Positions 30,160 through 42,173 are shown, numbered from the stretch's first letter. The stretch: 64,000 nucleotides of DNA from Aphrophora alni (GCA_963513935.1 OY740769.1:36545120-36609119); one strand, 5' to 3'. The notes: generated from the letters alone by a model not told the origin. A program made the numbers and translations.

Positions 30160-31589
30160 ATACTGTATTCAGAGAAAGCATTGAGACGTGAAGACGATCT
30201 ACCTATAAACTTCAGTGGTTATTTTCTGTTTATGGATCATCATGATTGAAAATATGATATTTTTAATATGTTTTGTTTGCTTCAATTTTATAGCAATTGT
30301 CATCAATGGGGACTTTGGCTTTTAATAGAATGTAAAGTAAAATGTGTGTAACTTTGATAGGATGTCCCCAAACACGTTTTTCTCAATCAACTCTAACTAT
30401 TGTGTTCAAAATTTGCTCAAATTCAGCTCCAGTATATTCTACCATAATATATTTTTCAACATCTTCAAAATATAATGGTTCAGAAAATGATTTGTAAGTT
30501 CAAAACAATATGAGACTGTTTTGAAAGACAAAATTATAAAAATTGGCTGCACTGAAATCGATTACATTTCAGTTAAATTTGTAGGGCGATAATTCAATCC
30601 AATGTGTCACAACCCATGTAATGTTAATCACATAATTTAAAAAAAAATCAACAAAAATTACTTTTGTTCGTCATTATTATGAACTAGATTGCAATAATAC
30701 TTTGTATATTATTTGCTGGTTCGTATGATGAATCTACATACAGCACAGTTACATTTTTCTCATAACGGTTCTAGCCTAAACTCCAAAAGAAGAGTTTTGT
30801 TTAATTACACCAATATGTAAGAACCCAAAATCGACAAAACAACTCGTAGTGGTTCATTATCTTTATTATGATACAGGATTAATTTTGCTGTATATATGAG
30901 GAAATGTTTCTCATGAAATTAAATGGAGATTTGTGGAACTGAAATTAATTAGAATTTGATTAAAACAACATTCGTAACTTGGTGTTATACAATCAACACT
31001 TATGAATAAATCATTCCTCATTTCCATGTATTTTTATTGCACTGTAATAACTGATAACTCATGTACTGTTATTCAGTGTTATTGCAGTGTAATAACTTAT
31101 TCTACAATCACTACTTTTTGTACAATTACACAGACTTAACTCATTTTCTAACAAATTACAATGTGTTTGTTTTAGTGTAATTATTTCATTGTAACTACGT
31201 GTACTGTAATAATAAACCACGTTTACCGTTGAATTTAGTTTATGTTGATTTTAATAAAATATTTTCACAGCCGATTCTGACTTATGAGGTTAATTTAGGT
31301 AATAACCCTTCCGATTTCAGAAAACATCCTATGATTTTTAAATACCCCACTTTCATGGTTCATTGTCATATTTTGTCATATCTATCGGATCATATATTTG
31401 AGGACACGCAGAAAACAATACTTTTTCTTAAAATAGTTTGATATTCGATCAGACATAATTTTCAAACTGTATTTCTGAACATAGATTATTTTAAATCACG
31501 TATATTTTAGAATCAAGTAGTTTTGTACACAAAGTAGTGTTACATATAATAGATTAAACATTTATTCCATAAATTCAGATTTTATATAC
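30160..31589. other. AT-rich DNA without recognisable gene
   Basis: An 80-codon plus frame at 31199-31441 has mixed composition but no start, acceptor or domain evidence. Confidence 0.4.
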
Positions 31590-32520
31590 TACAAGCAGGT
31601 GGCGGCTGTTAATGACAGCATCTCAGTCCGTGCTTCTTTACGGATCGGAAGTTTGGAGGAATGCATTATCGAGGGAGAAGTATATAAAAGACGGCTGGCC
31701 CAGCAACAGAGACGAGCAGCGCGCTTAGTCACATCTGCGTATAGAACAGTCACGGAGCCTGCGGTTCTGGTATTTGCTGGAATGGTCCCAATAACACTTG
31801 CTACTAAGGTGTGACAGGCGTTCTACCAAAAGAAGGCGAATCCTAGCAAGTAGAATGTGAAGAAGGAAGAGCGAGCCCGTGTACTAGCTACTTCGCAGGA
31901 TTCGTGTGAGGAGGAGATTCAAGAACGTTGACCGGCACGTTTTATTCATACTGTGAAAACGTGGAATGGGAGACAATATGGTGAGTTAGACATAATATTA
32001 TAACATATATTTTAATATATCCTAACATAATTCTTCTCGGGACATGGGTACTTTCGGTCCTATAAAGTTCAGAAGATCGGTAATCTAGAGTCTCCGGAGT
32101 GTTTGTATTGGACAGGAAGAACTGACAACGTGGATCACATGTTTACGCGTGCAATAAGTTGGAACTCCAGAGGAAATCGTTGGAATAGGTTTTAGGGCCG
32201 TTGGCTATTGAGATGGCGATTCAATGGATTTTACGCAAATATGACCAATGGTCACTCTTAGCACAATATTTTCGAACTATTTTCAGAAGAAAGAAGGAAG
32301 ATCTAGATCAATACACCACCTAGTAAAGGGGGAAATTAAGATTAGCTTCGAACCTTTTAAGATGAAACAACAAGGCCCGAATTAATGTGTAAAACGGTCC
32401 CGAGCTAGAGTCTGGTGGAAAGAGGAAGGTTTTAGTCAGTAGTCCTAAAGGGAGGTCCGACATTATGTCCCACAGGTACTAGTGCGTAAATGCATTTCAC
32501 CAAACCTCTTAAAAAAATTA
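31590..32520 (+). mobile_element. R1-clade-like non-LTR retrotransposon relic (3' part)
   Basis: A GC-richer block whose plus strand encodes, across several frames, pieces typical of the carboxy part of R1-type ORF2: SVLLYGSEVW, then RRAARLVTSAYRTVTEPAVL, VFAGMVPI and, further on, a remnant of the terminal Cys/His knuckle (SPECLYWTGRTDNVDHMF). The frame changes several times and there are many stops. The 3' end runs into ATT repeats near 32520. Nothing of the endonuclease or the catalytic reverse transcriptase motifs is left. Confidence 0.75.
31608..32190 (+). pseudogene. R1-like ORF2 carboxy-terminal remnant
   Basis: The longest single open piece is inside 31599-31814 and carries YKRRLAQQQRRAARLVTSAY and PAVLVFAGMVPI. 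The preceding LYGSEVW motif lies in another frame, so a frameshift falls near 31670. The knuckle remnant at about 32095-32150 has its second Cys changed to Trp. This is a dead fragment of a reverse transcriptase gene and not a host gene. Confidence 0.7.
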
Positions 32521-35500
32521 ATATTATTATTATTATTGTTCTTATCATTACTATGAGTATGATTCCTTAGCTCAGGGACAAATCAGAGCTATGAATAAAT
32601 TTCTAGAGATAAAAACGCTCTGCCTTTTCCAGCTATAATTGGAATTGCTTTTTACATTCCTAAATTGCAAAAGTTTTTCCATTAGTAAATTCATCGGAAT
32701 ATGATTTCAGAGATGGAGGAAGGTATTATTAAGAAAATGTCATACACTAATAATAACTCGAACTATTTTCTTTGATAATGAAAATTAAAATTTCTAATTA
32801 ATATAAAATGGTTTAATACAAACATATTCTATGTATTGGGATATATAAAACTATAAATGACGAATTTTTATAAAGCAATGTGGCAGGGTGTTCCAAAGAT
32901 TTCATAGACATATTCCATTATAATCATAAATGCAAACATGAATCTGAATTTAAAAAAATTCCATTTTAATTTCGTAGCCTGTTGACTTTGTTAAACAGAT
33001 TGTAGAGTAATTATAATTCATATTGTATAATCAATTTTAAACTAACTCCTTGGATGTTTGTATAAAGAAAATGTGACCATTCTATATGTTTATAATTAGT
33101 ATTTTCCTCTTTGTTCAGCTTATGAAATAGCACAAACCTTCTAATTTAACTTAAACAATTACACATTATATTTTGTATTATTAAATGCGATATAATAATT
33201 GTGCATTTGCTATGTGTTGGATATGAAGATAAAACTTATGGACAAACTACCCCACCTGGGAGTATTTAGAGATTAGGCATCATTCAAAGATTAACAAATA
33301 TTTTTGTGTGTACTATTTTATTTTAAAGGTAAAAATTTTAAAAAATAGGATTGTATTTAGATTGTGCAGTGCTCTATAGCCTAAATGCATGAACATATTT
33401 TAATCTAATTTGATAAGTGAACATAGTTTGGCCACATCTCGGGATATTTTCTAAATTTGTAATAACTTCAAATTTTGGGTATCTGACATAAGAAAAAAAA
33501 CGATTTATCATCTATATCAGGAGTAATTATTGTGACAAAGTTTTGTACAAGTGTAACCTCTAAGTAGTCAAATAAAATATAATGATCATCTCTCCAAAAA
33601 AAGCTGTTTTGTGATTTATAAATAAAACTGAAATATCGGCTATGGAGCTGTTTTAAGTAGGCCTACGTGATTTCTAAAAGTAGGCCCTATATATTTTTTT
33701 TTAAATTTTAGCAAACTGTGCAGATTAGTTACCCAAACCCGTATTCTAAATCGCAAGTACCTAAATATATTAGTATATTTGCCTTAATACAATTAATTAT
33801 AAGATATGTTATTGTCACCGGAACCTTGTTTCGTCACGCTTCAGAATCAAAACTGATGTAATTTGCTTACATTTTCTATTGTGTAATTTACTGTATCTAC
33901 AGTACAAATTAGTATATAAACTTTTTTATGGCGAATAGGGTTTTCTTAAATGTTTTATATCCCTAGTACTATTAATGATTGTTAATTATATCTGGTAGTT
34001 ATAAACTACAGAGGGTGTCATATGTTATGAAGAAATAGTTGAACAAATAATAAGATTTTCTTTCCGTGACTGTCACGTCAACAGATGAAAGCATATGTGG
34101 GAAGCTGACAAAAGTCTTAAGTTATAAAAATAAGTTTTCCATGTAAGAAAAAATTTGATGAAACTACGAATTTTTAAAAATTATATAGTTTTCTTTTCTT
34201 TCTAGGTTAGAACTCTTCCAAGAGACTCCAATTTACGTACAGTTATGCAGAACAGACCTCATCATATTTATTTTATATAAACGTATAAAATAAAGAGTTA
34301 TAAGACACGGTACTCATCATAAAAACTGCAAAGGTGGTTAAATAGTCATAAATCTAAAAATAACTTAAAACATATTTTATGAATAATAATAATTTAAGCT
34401 ACGGAAAAAAAAACGAGTTATGAGTATAGTACAAAAATACGAATACGTAAATATTAGTGATAAACTTAGTAATAATACATTTAATAAGAGATACGAAGAG
34501 AGAACACGGGGAAGTTTTGTTTTATTGAGGAGTCGTTAGGTAAATAAGCTCATTTCTTTTACATAGCAATAATAGTGAGAGAATTAGAGAGTTGTAGAAA
34601 CAGATAACAACAAGCGTATTTATGTACGTTACTTTTACATACCTAACGATATATTGGCTGATTTATTTCAGAACTTATTATTCTCACATTTCCCTAAATA
34701 ATTGATGTTTACTATCCTCTTTTGTCTACTGTAATATAGAAACTATATAATTAACCATTAGTAATTTTATTTTTAAGGCAGATTGAAATTATGGGGATTG
34801 TGACTAATGGAAATACAGAAAATATATTTTTGATGTGTGAAATATGAATTTTTCTTAGAATAACATTCATAATTTATTTAGGTCAAAACAAAACAAGAAT
34901 TATCTCCCCATGTAGCTGACACGATGACGTGAAGTCATGTTTTGGTTACTTGAAGACCAGCTAATTTCCCGAACTATGTTATCAATTTTAGTGCAAATTA
35001 TCAAGTTTTTATATATTAGTAATAACAATGTTAATTGGGATCTAAGGCCTAAGGGTTAGCAAAAGATCTTTAAAATGTTTTCATTTATGGTACTTAGTTA
35101 TATTGTTTTACGTATTAAACGCATACGTTTACTTATTTTAATCAAAATAAGTAAATTTCCTTAAACATTAAATATGTTACAATATAATTTCGGTTGTACG
35201 CAGCAATACAAACCATAATTTGAAATAAAACCATAGTTTTCAATTTTGTTTTATGACAAAAACATTAAATAATCCTCTGTTAGGAATCCTCTGTATTAGT
35301 CTAGATAGTCCGATCGCTTATCACTGTGAGTAAGAGTGGTTGGAGATTATTATTAACAACACATTAAATATAAGCTTCCGTTCTGATAAAATTCTTGATT
35401 TCAGATGTTGCTTTACTTATATTATAATTAGGGGATCCATGAGAACTAAAAGGATAATTTTTATCCAAGTTAGAAAGTAAAAATATTGCTCTTGCAACCT

Positions 35501-35800
35501 GTGTTATGTCAAGCACTACTTTTACCCCATGCTATGAAAGGTTCAAAGGCAACATAGACTTATCAAAGCTATAAGAAACATTATACAAGGATCTTTTGAA
35601 ACACGCGCACGTTTGTGTGTGTGTGTGTGGGGGGGCGGGTGCTAAAGCGTCTGTTGGTTGTTTTGATAATTGGCTTTTTACTTTTTTTTATTTATACAAA
35701 TATCTTAGAATAAAACAAAATAATACACAAATTGTAAAATAGGTTCCTATTTGTCTTTTTAACTTTAGTATCAAGACGATGAGAAGAGTGCTATCACTTA
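32521..35800. other. AT-rich DNA without recognisable gene
   Basis: Starts with ATT repeats. No frames of coding quality. A (GT)n and G-rich run (GTGTGTGTGTGG then G7CGGG) lies at about 35613-35640. Confidence 0.5.
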
Positions 35801-35802
35801 CT

Positions 35803-35960
35803 ATAAAATCCAGAACAAAAATTCTCCTAATCGTCTTCATATAAACAAAGTTACAGATTAAATGTGTGACTCACTAATTTTATATTTGTAATATTAACAT
35901 AAAAACTTTGAAATAAAGTATACAAATTTAAAATAGTTTGTAAAAAATATTTACCAAAAT
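35803..35960 (-). repeat. diverged direct duplication, copy 1
   Basis: ACAAAGTTACAGATTAAATG at 35845 onward resembles 36593 onward (ACAAAGTTACAGATAAAATG) for about 120 bp. On the minus strand both copies run into an exon-like stretch ending at a GTAAGT donor (here the complement of 35797-35802), with similar bases before it (GAATTTTT..TGGATTTT against AAATTATC..TGGATTTG). Confidence 0.5.
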
Positions 35961-36057
35961 CTGTGTTTATTTACAAAGCGTAATAAAACAGTGTATAGAA
36001 AACCTTTAGTAGTATTTTAATACTAAATTCTTAAAATATTCTATAAATTCCATTAAA

Positions 36058-36066
36058 ACATTTATG

Positions 36067-36114
<48 letters not shown>

Positions 36115-36123
36115 CATAAATGT
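36058..36123. repeat. 66-bp perfect palindrome around an (AT)n core
   Basis: ACATTTATGAAAT on the left mirrors ATTTCATAAATGT on the right, with about 40 bp of AT repeat between. The unique arms show that the palindrome extends beyond the microsatellite itself. Confidence 0.9.
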
Positions 36124-36485
36124 GACACCGTAGTATTATAGTGAGCTCAGGTTACAGTCAAGTTTTAAATATTTACCGACATCAAAATTAACAAAATATT
36201 ATGTAATAGTGTAGGGTATAGAACGTTTAGTGAAAAAGCAGTATAACCAATTTTGGATCTATGCCTTTCTATACTTTTGTTTTGATAGGCATGAAAGTAG
36301 CTAAAGATATTGTTTCTATTTTGTGTATATACACAGTAAGTATATAAAATATTTTTTAATCAATACAAATTGTTTTCGAAGGAGTTCAACTATAAACTTT
36401 TTATGAGATTACTCTAAGCCATTGTTGAATCAAGATCACATATCGTTTCACAAAAGCGGATTTTCAAGTCTCGCGATGAACTTAC

Positions 36486-36546
36486 CGTGACAAATCCACA
36501 GGGATAATTTTACCGTACAAGTCACTGCCAAAGCTTAAAACTTTGT
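36486..36546 (-). CDS. candidate exon, unknown product
   Basis: A 61-bp minus-strand stretch lies between an AG acceptor (complement of 36547-36548, after GTTTGTGTTT) and a consensus GTAAGT donor (complement of 36480-36485). The only frame without stops reads VLSFGSDLYGKIIPVDLS, entering in phase 2 and leaving in phase 2. It lies beyond the poly(A) signal of the gene at 38223-39427, so it would belong to a different gene. The short length makes a chance match possible. The relative at 35803-35835 may be a duplicated exon. Confidence 0.28.
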
Positions 36547-36715
36547 CTAAACACAAACTTACGCTTAAGTGGACAAACTTTAGAATATATTAACAAAGTT
36601 ACAGATAAAATGTGTGACATACTAATTATCATCTAAAGGGTGTAAAATTTACATAAAAACTTTCAAAAAAATTACAAAATTAAAATTATTTGTAAAACAT
36701 TTACAATAAATTTAC
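36486..36715 (-). repeat. diverged direct duplication, copy 2
   Basis: Partner of 35803-35960, about 750 bp away in the same orientation. This copy has roughly 50 bp more between the shared repeat and the exon-like end. Confidence 0.5.
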
Positions 36716-37154
36716 TAAATTCTGCAACTATTTAAAAGCAACAAAAGAAAAGTTGAGTAAAAAAAATTCTTTAATCGATATTACAAAAGATTCACAAAAT
36801 TAACACATGTTACACACATGTAAAAAACTCCAACAGAATACATTATAAAGATAATTTTAAATCAAATCAGCTAAATTCGTCGTATAATAAAACAAACAAA
36901 TAATTTAACTGACTGAATAAATAATTTAATATACTCCTACACACCTGAAAAGCTGTGTTGTTAAAATACGTGTTCGGAAGCTACCTTACATCGTTGCGTA
37001 CAAACACATGCGCTCACCTACAGACAGACATGATGTGATTTTACTCTTATACTAATTAAAATGAAAAATATTACAGTGATAAATGCTTAATAATATTACC
37101 TAAGTCTGTAATCGCAACTAAATGATAAAATGTTGACCCATTACAAACCTCTCT

Positions 37155-37258
<104 letters not shown>

Positions 37259-37402
37259 TACACAGTTTGAACACACAAATAGATATATATATATATACAA
37301 CTTGCATGCATACAGAAAACAGGAGGTTTTATCCTCCTTAGTAGGTATTGCCAAATTCCCAAAAAATGTATAAACAACTAAGATCGAATGATGATATATA
37401 TC

Positions 37403-37405
<3 letters not shown>

Positions 37406-37456
<51 letters not shown>
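37406..37456. repeat. (TTA)n(TA)n microsatellite
   Basis: About 11 TTA units then eight TA units. Confidence 0.95.
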
Positions 37457-38140
37457 ATAAAAACAAATATGCACTAGTATTAAAAAACGTGGTCATTTAT
37501 ACTCAATGTTAACGAAGCTCGACATGGGAGCAGTTCGTCATTTTATACACATTAGCAAAACATTAAAAATTGGTTACATTTTGTGATTCATATATGTAAA
37601 ACAAAAAACGTATCACGTAGCAATGGCTTGAAAAGCTTATAGTGAAACAAGAATTGAATCAATTATGAAATTACCATGTTGAGCTTTGCAATGTATTACT
37701 TATATTTCAATAGCAGAAGTAATTATGTATTGTAATATGAGTTGCTTTTTTAGAAATGTGAATGAAGAACATTAATGGAAGCCATTGCTAAAAAATTAAT
37801 TACAACTGTCTTGAAAAGCCCTGTAAAGCTAGGTTGGCCCCTGGCAGAGTTTCGAGTCATACCTCTACAAAGGGTTTGTTGTCGAAGTCAGTACGTAAAT
37901 ATCAACATTTATCATATAATAATTTTTAAAGTCAAATTAAACCTAAAGTGACACATATATGTGAGTGATACCTTCTTTTAAGCAAACACTTCACACACAT
38001 CATCACTAATTATTTGATAACATAATATTTCTATGACTTTTCATGCATTTAATTGTCTTGTGTGTGCCTAAAAATTAATATACTTGCATCACAAAGGACT
38101 GTACAAAATCGATCAATATATTAGCAAGCAGCAAGAGGTT

Positions 38141-38146
38141 TTTATT
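38141..38146 (-). promoter_or_regulatory. poly(A) signal of the minus-strand gene
   Basis: AATAAA on the minus strand, about 77 bases after the TAA at 38223-38225. It supports that stop as the end of the gene. Confidence 0.5.
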
Positions 38147-38222
38147 TCAAATAGCACAAACATACACAAATTAATCCCAAAACACCTTTCAACCTACACG
38201 TTTACATAATTTGTCAAATACA

Positions 38223-39427
38223 TTAATATTGAACACGGTTCTTTATTACCCTAGTGCAAAGTATACAAAATAAAAATAACCTATGACTCCACTGAGCTAA
38301 TTGGTACTGGAACGTTGGTTAGTCCAAAATACAAATAAAACTTTTTTTTTTTAACTATTTTATAAAAAAACAAGACCACGATTTCTAATAAAATCAGTAC
38401 AAATATAAATACTACTTACTTCAGCTAAAGTCCATCCTTGGCCGTTCTCTATAGTAGGCTCTGGCAAGAACAATCTTTGAAGAAAAGTCATAGTTGGTGA
38501 TGGCAGCGCATGTCTATGGTAGTTTGATTACCGTTTTCACAAAACGAACAGACGGTAAAAGCGACTAATTGTTGATAATTTACTACGACCCAAGGGACAC
38601 TTACCCTAAACTATGCTGCGGACACAATCAACCTTATTCGGCGAAATAGAAACAATTAAAATGTTCTTTAACTTATTTTTATACTTACTGCTCACAGTCC
38701 GTTTTCTTTCTTTTATATTTTATTGGTTACGTCGTTTCGCCTATTGTTCAGGCATTATCAAGCCTAGATTTTTACTGGAGTTCTTGCATTCGTTGATGCG
38801 CGTCAATTGTATAAATTAAAACGTATACTGATTCAATACTCAAAGGCACGTACGCGGACACACGTGAGCTCGAGTGATTTGTTCATGGACTTATGTGTTT
38901 CAAAGTGTTGTGTTTATGTATTACATATTATTTTTGAATGTGATGTGTATACGTTTTAATTTATACAATTGACGCGCATCAACGAATGCAAGAATTTCAG
39001 TAAAAATCTAGGTTTGATAATGCCTGAACAATAGGCGAAACGACGTAACCAATAAAAAATAAAAGAAAGAAAACGGACTGTGAGCAGTAAGTACAAAAAT
39101 TAGGTAAATTAAATACAACCAGTCTAGTAAGGCAATCAATAATCATAAAATGTTCTATTATTTCAGAATTGTTTTTTACATATTTAAAAAAGTCATCTTA
39201 ATTAGGTTTGAATGTAAACTTACCTCAAATATACAACAATGTCTTCCTGATTGGTTAAAAGAACATCTAGTGTCCATGCGCATTTTTTGACAAAAGGTCT
39301 TACTGTCCCTCTAAAATTCACAGAGATTATAATTCAGTCACCCACATAAAGTTGAGCCAAAAGCTTTTGCTTACCGTAAAATTACAAAGCAAATTCTATG
39401 AGAAAGGAAGAATTGTATGAGAAACCA
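38223..39427 (-). CDS. unidentified spliced host gene, 3' part (four exons)
   Basis: Exons inferred on the minus strand: 39427-39375 (or only 39395-39375), 39310-39224, 38513-38420, 38306-38223. All introns are GT..AG: 39374-39311 (64 bp), 39223-38514, 38419-38307 (113 bp). The last holds GGACTAACC, close to the branch-point consensus. The phases agree across all junctions and the last exon ends in TAA (38225-38223). Peptide pieces in order include GTVRPFVKKCAWTLDVLL, TNQEDIVVYLR, HALPSPTMTFLQRLFLPEP, TIENGQGWTLAE and YQLAQWSHRLF. It is leucine-rich, probably helical, with no signal or domain I recognise. A different frame is also open through two of the exons, but it would leave the strong donor after GCTGAA without use. 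The 5' part of the gene is not found here. The second intron contains a fold-back element. Confidence 0.55.
38682..39093. mobile_element. fold-back element, 147-bp arms, inside an intron
   Basis: Arms 38682-38828 and 38947-39093 are inverted copies with about four mismatches, around a 118-bp centre. They begin with TACTTACTGCTCACAGTCC and its complement. In both arms the complement of GTTTCGCCT...AGGCATTATCA gives TTGATAAT, a GCCT/AGGC stem, then GAAAC (39014-39041 on the plus strand), resembling a hammerhead ribozyme core. Inverted pairs of such units are known from Penelope-like elements, but no reverse transcriptase is present. Confidence 0.8.
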
Positions 39428-39570
39428 CTGATGTAAGTTCTAGACTTTCTTTCAAGTTATAAACTCTAAACATAGTAACGACGATATTTTTATTATTACT
39501 GTAAATACAAAACGAACTTTAAATGAAAAAACCATAATATAAAACTTAATTTAACTGTTTCTTCAAATAC

Positions 39571-39642
39571 CTTTTCTTTCTTTTTTATAAATGTTCTATC
39601 AGGATTTTTCACTGTAAGACCAGAATGTTTGATCGAATGTGA
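39571..39642 (-). CDS. possible further upstream exon of the same gene
   Basis: A 72-bp minus-strand stretch between an AG after TTTTGTCTCTAA and a GTATTT donor, phase 0 in and out, reading SHSIKHSGLTVKNPDRTF then lysine-rich residues. Its phase would fit the longer form of the next exon (39427). The donor is not a strong one. Confidence 0.25.
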
Positions 39643-39772
39643 CTTTAGAGACAAAATTATGGACATATTCGTACCCAATGTACGAATATTCTACTATATA
39701 ATTTTTTAGATTAATTACATTTACTAAATTATTATTATATTATTATATTATTGCGTTGCTTATATATTTAAA

Positions 39773-39973
39773 ATGCTCTATCACACCAAAATATGGTTTC
39801 TTCTTTTTCAAAAAAGTAATCGTTCTAAAATGAATTTAAAACGAATGGCAAATTTAAATAAACATTTAAACAGTATATTTCATGCAGTCAAAATGACACA
39901 AAGGTCTGTGGGCTTAATTAATCTTCAACCAAACCTTGCTGTGACAATGTTCCGCCCTTACACTAAAGGCTGA
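39773..39973 (+). other. 66-codon open frame of uncertain nature
   Basis: An open plus-strand frame with a well-mixed end (NLKRMANLNKHLNSIFHAV ... PNLAVTMFRPYTKG). It is preceded by a T/C-rich stretch and AAG that could act as an acceptor. No domain recognised. It could be a terminal exon or chance. Confidence 0.2.
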
Positions 39974-40989
39974 TACATTGCCATTGATTTTTATATTAGC
40001 TTTATACTCCTGTCGAGTTTTAGAATTAATCAGAATTAAACAAATGATGCTAATTTTGTTCCAAGATGTCTCTATATATTTTTTTTTTTAAACTTATACG
40101 TGCATTCGTATACATAATATATTAAAATTGAAAAATATTACTTTTTTTCTTTAATAAAACACTTGAAATATATTTTTTGTACTGTTTGTATATTTTCATT
40201 TATCGATATTATATTAATATTTGCTTTCATAAATTAAATTCTATTTAATAATATCCAAATTAAAATTTGTTAAAGTTAGATGGAAAACAACGCCTAGAAT
40301 ATTTTTGAACTGCAGTGATTTAAAAGTCTTCTAAACAGGGAGAAGTTATAATCTTTTCTTGAAAGCTTATAGTGAAGAAGCAGTTATGTTCTCTTACAAT
40401 GTAAGTTTAGCATTGGCTGATTTCAATAACATAATTGTTTTATATTAAAAAAACATAAATTCAATTAATAAGAGTTTCCTCAAAGTATTAAATATCAAAA
40501 ACGTAACATTTTAATTTATCAACATAGAGTTTTAATTAATAAACACTCGACTTTGTACCTAAAGGTAATTAGCGGTAAGGGGCTTCTTTATGGAACAAAG
40601 GATAATTTAATTATCCACGACCATGCTCTTATTTTCCACTTAACATAACCTATAAATATGAATATTTCATTTTTTAAACTAGAGAAATATTTCGTAGATT
40701 ATTGCAGATAACAGTGTTCATTATTTAAGCTCTATTTATTACAGTTATAAAATGGAGAGATTAGTTAAAAACATTTATTCTTTTTTTTTTCATTTAATTT
40801 AATTTTCCGTTAAATTCTTGTAAAATAATAAAAGTAGTTTCATGTCAGCAGGTAGTGAAGTGTGGAATATAATGTTTTCAATAACATGTAATTTTATAAT
40901 GGATTTACTTCAAGGATACTGTTAAGTTATTAAAACATCTATCATCGATATTTGTTAGCCTTCCGAAGCTTATTCATATTACTGCGACT
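39974..40989. other. AT-rich DNA without recognisable gene
   Basis: Nothing beyond A/T-rich sequence and short runs. Confidence 0.5.
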
Positions 40990-41214
40990 CTATATGTTTC
41001 GGGAAGGTAACATCTTTAGGAAGCTGAACTCATCACTTTTCCAAAATTCGTTTGTAACAGTGTCGCGTCCATTAACAATTCCTATATTGTTAAAGTTTTT
41101 ATCTTCAATACCAGATTTATAAAAAAAAGTCCATAATGAATTTTTGTTCATGTAAAAGTTCCACAAAACGACATGGCGGGTGTTGGTATTCAAACCGCCA
41201 AAAAGTGTTGTAGA
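40990..41214 (-). pseudogene. coding-like frame of unknown family
   Basis: About 75 codons are open on the minus strand from just after a TAA to a TAG at 40990-40992. The peptide is well mixed, with segments GGLNTNTRHVVLWNFYMNK and NEFWKSDEFSFLKMLP. No AG acceptor lies between the upstream stop and the first third of the frame, so it is not a simple internal exon. A decayed element gene or a retrocopy is more likely. No family recognised. It adjoins the GC-rich island at 41290. Confidence 0.3.
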
Positions 41215-41289
41215 AGAGAAATATTTCCATTAACCAAATTTTGTGTAGTGGTAGGTAAAGTATTGTAACTGTTTAGACAGAGTCAGTAT

Positions 41290-41905
41290 TGTACCTCACG
41301 GTGCTGACCCCTAAAATCGAGTGATTGACTACCCTATCCCATATAGATGGGTAATGGGCGTCGCCCTCGGAATAGATGTTCGCGTGAGCGACCTGACGGC
41401 GACTCATTAAATGTTGCTTGGGGAACCTTGCTAACATGAGTATAGAGAAAATGGGGAGCTTTCTAAAATCGGGTCGTGCATTATACCCCACGGTGCCGTC
41501 CCAAGAAAACTGGGAAAAGCTTTTTCACTTCCAGGATCGTCTGGTGGGCTACCCAATCCCATGTACGTGGGCAACGGGTGCCGCCCCCAATAGATGATTT
41601 CGTGGGGATGGTAATCGCGCAAGCGTCCCGGCAGTGACTAATCAAACGTGGCTAGAGAAATCTTGCCGACATGAGTACCCTGGGAGCATGCTTAGCCTGT
41701 CCAGAGGTCTCGACTTCTGGGAGCGTGCGTTTGAGGAATGGTTTCGTGGTGGCAGCGGGGTGCTAGTAGTGAGATTGCTCCCCGTTACTCTTTCTACCGG
41801 AGTGAGGGAATGGTGGCGTGCCGAGATGCTCTACGTACGCCTACCCTTCCAGTTCCTCGGAACTGGTCAAGTCTCGACTTGAACTCTACAAGAACCTGTA
41901 ACTGT
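41290..41905 (+). repeat. GC-rich island with two diverged tandem units
   Basis: A sharp jump in G+C and CpG content. Unit 1 (41293 to about 41483) and unit 2 (41484 to about 41690) share CACGGTGC, CTACCC.ATCCCAT, GGGCAACGGGTG-like, ATAGATG and ACATGAGTA blocks in the same order, 192-235 bp apart. A unique GC-rich part follows to about 41905. It does not read as a convincing protein on either strand. The arrangement recalls the promoter monomers in the 5' region of some LINEs; this is inference. Confidence 0.6.
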
Positions 41906-42173
41906 TTAGAACATCTTGTGGTTTTTTTCTCGATTGCCCTCTAGTAAGGTGGTAACGTTCACTTTGTGTTAAACAACATTACTGAACTTTTCTATGAATT
42001 TATGAGCAATTTTACTGACATATTTGAACGTATTTTCAGATATAATCAAATTTATAAATGTTATAAATTTACTAAGATGTCGATTTAACATCACTGATCT
42101 ATATAAAACCATGATCAACAATTTTTCAATAACAGAGTAGTAGCGAATATGAGGTTGGCAATCCTGAGGGAAC

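Noticed and set aside
37782..37930. Minus-strand exon ending GTAGAG then GTATGA
   Set aside because: No AG acceptor exists between the upstream stop and the short open stretch in the needed frame.
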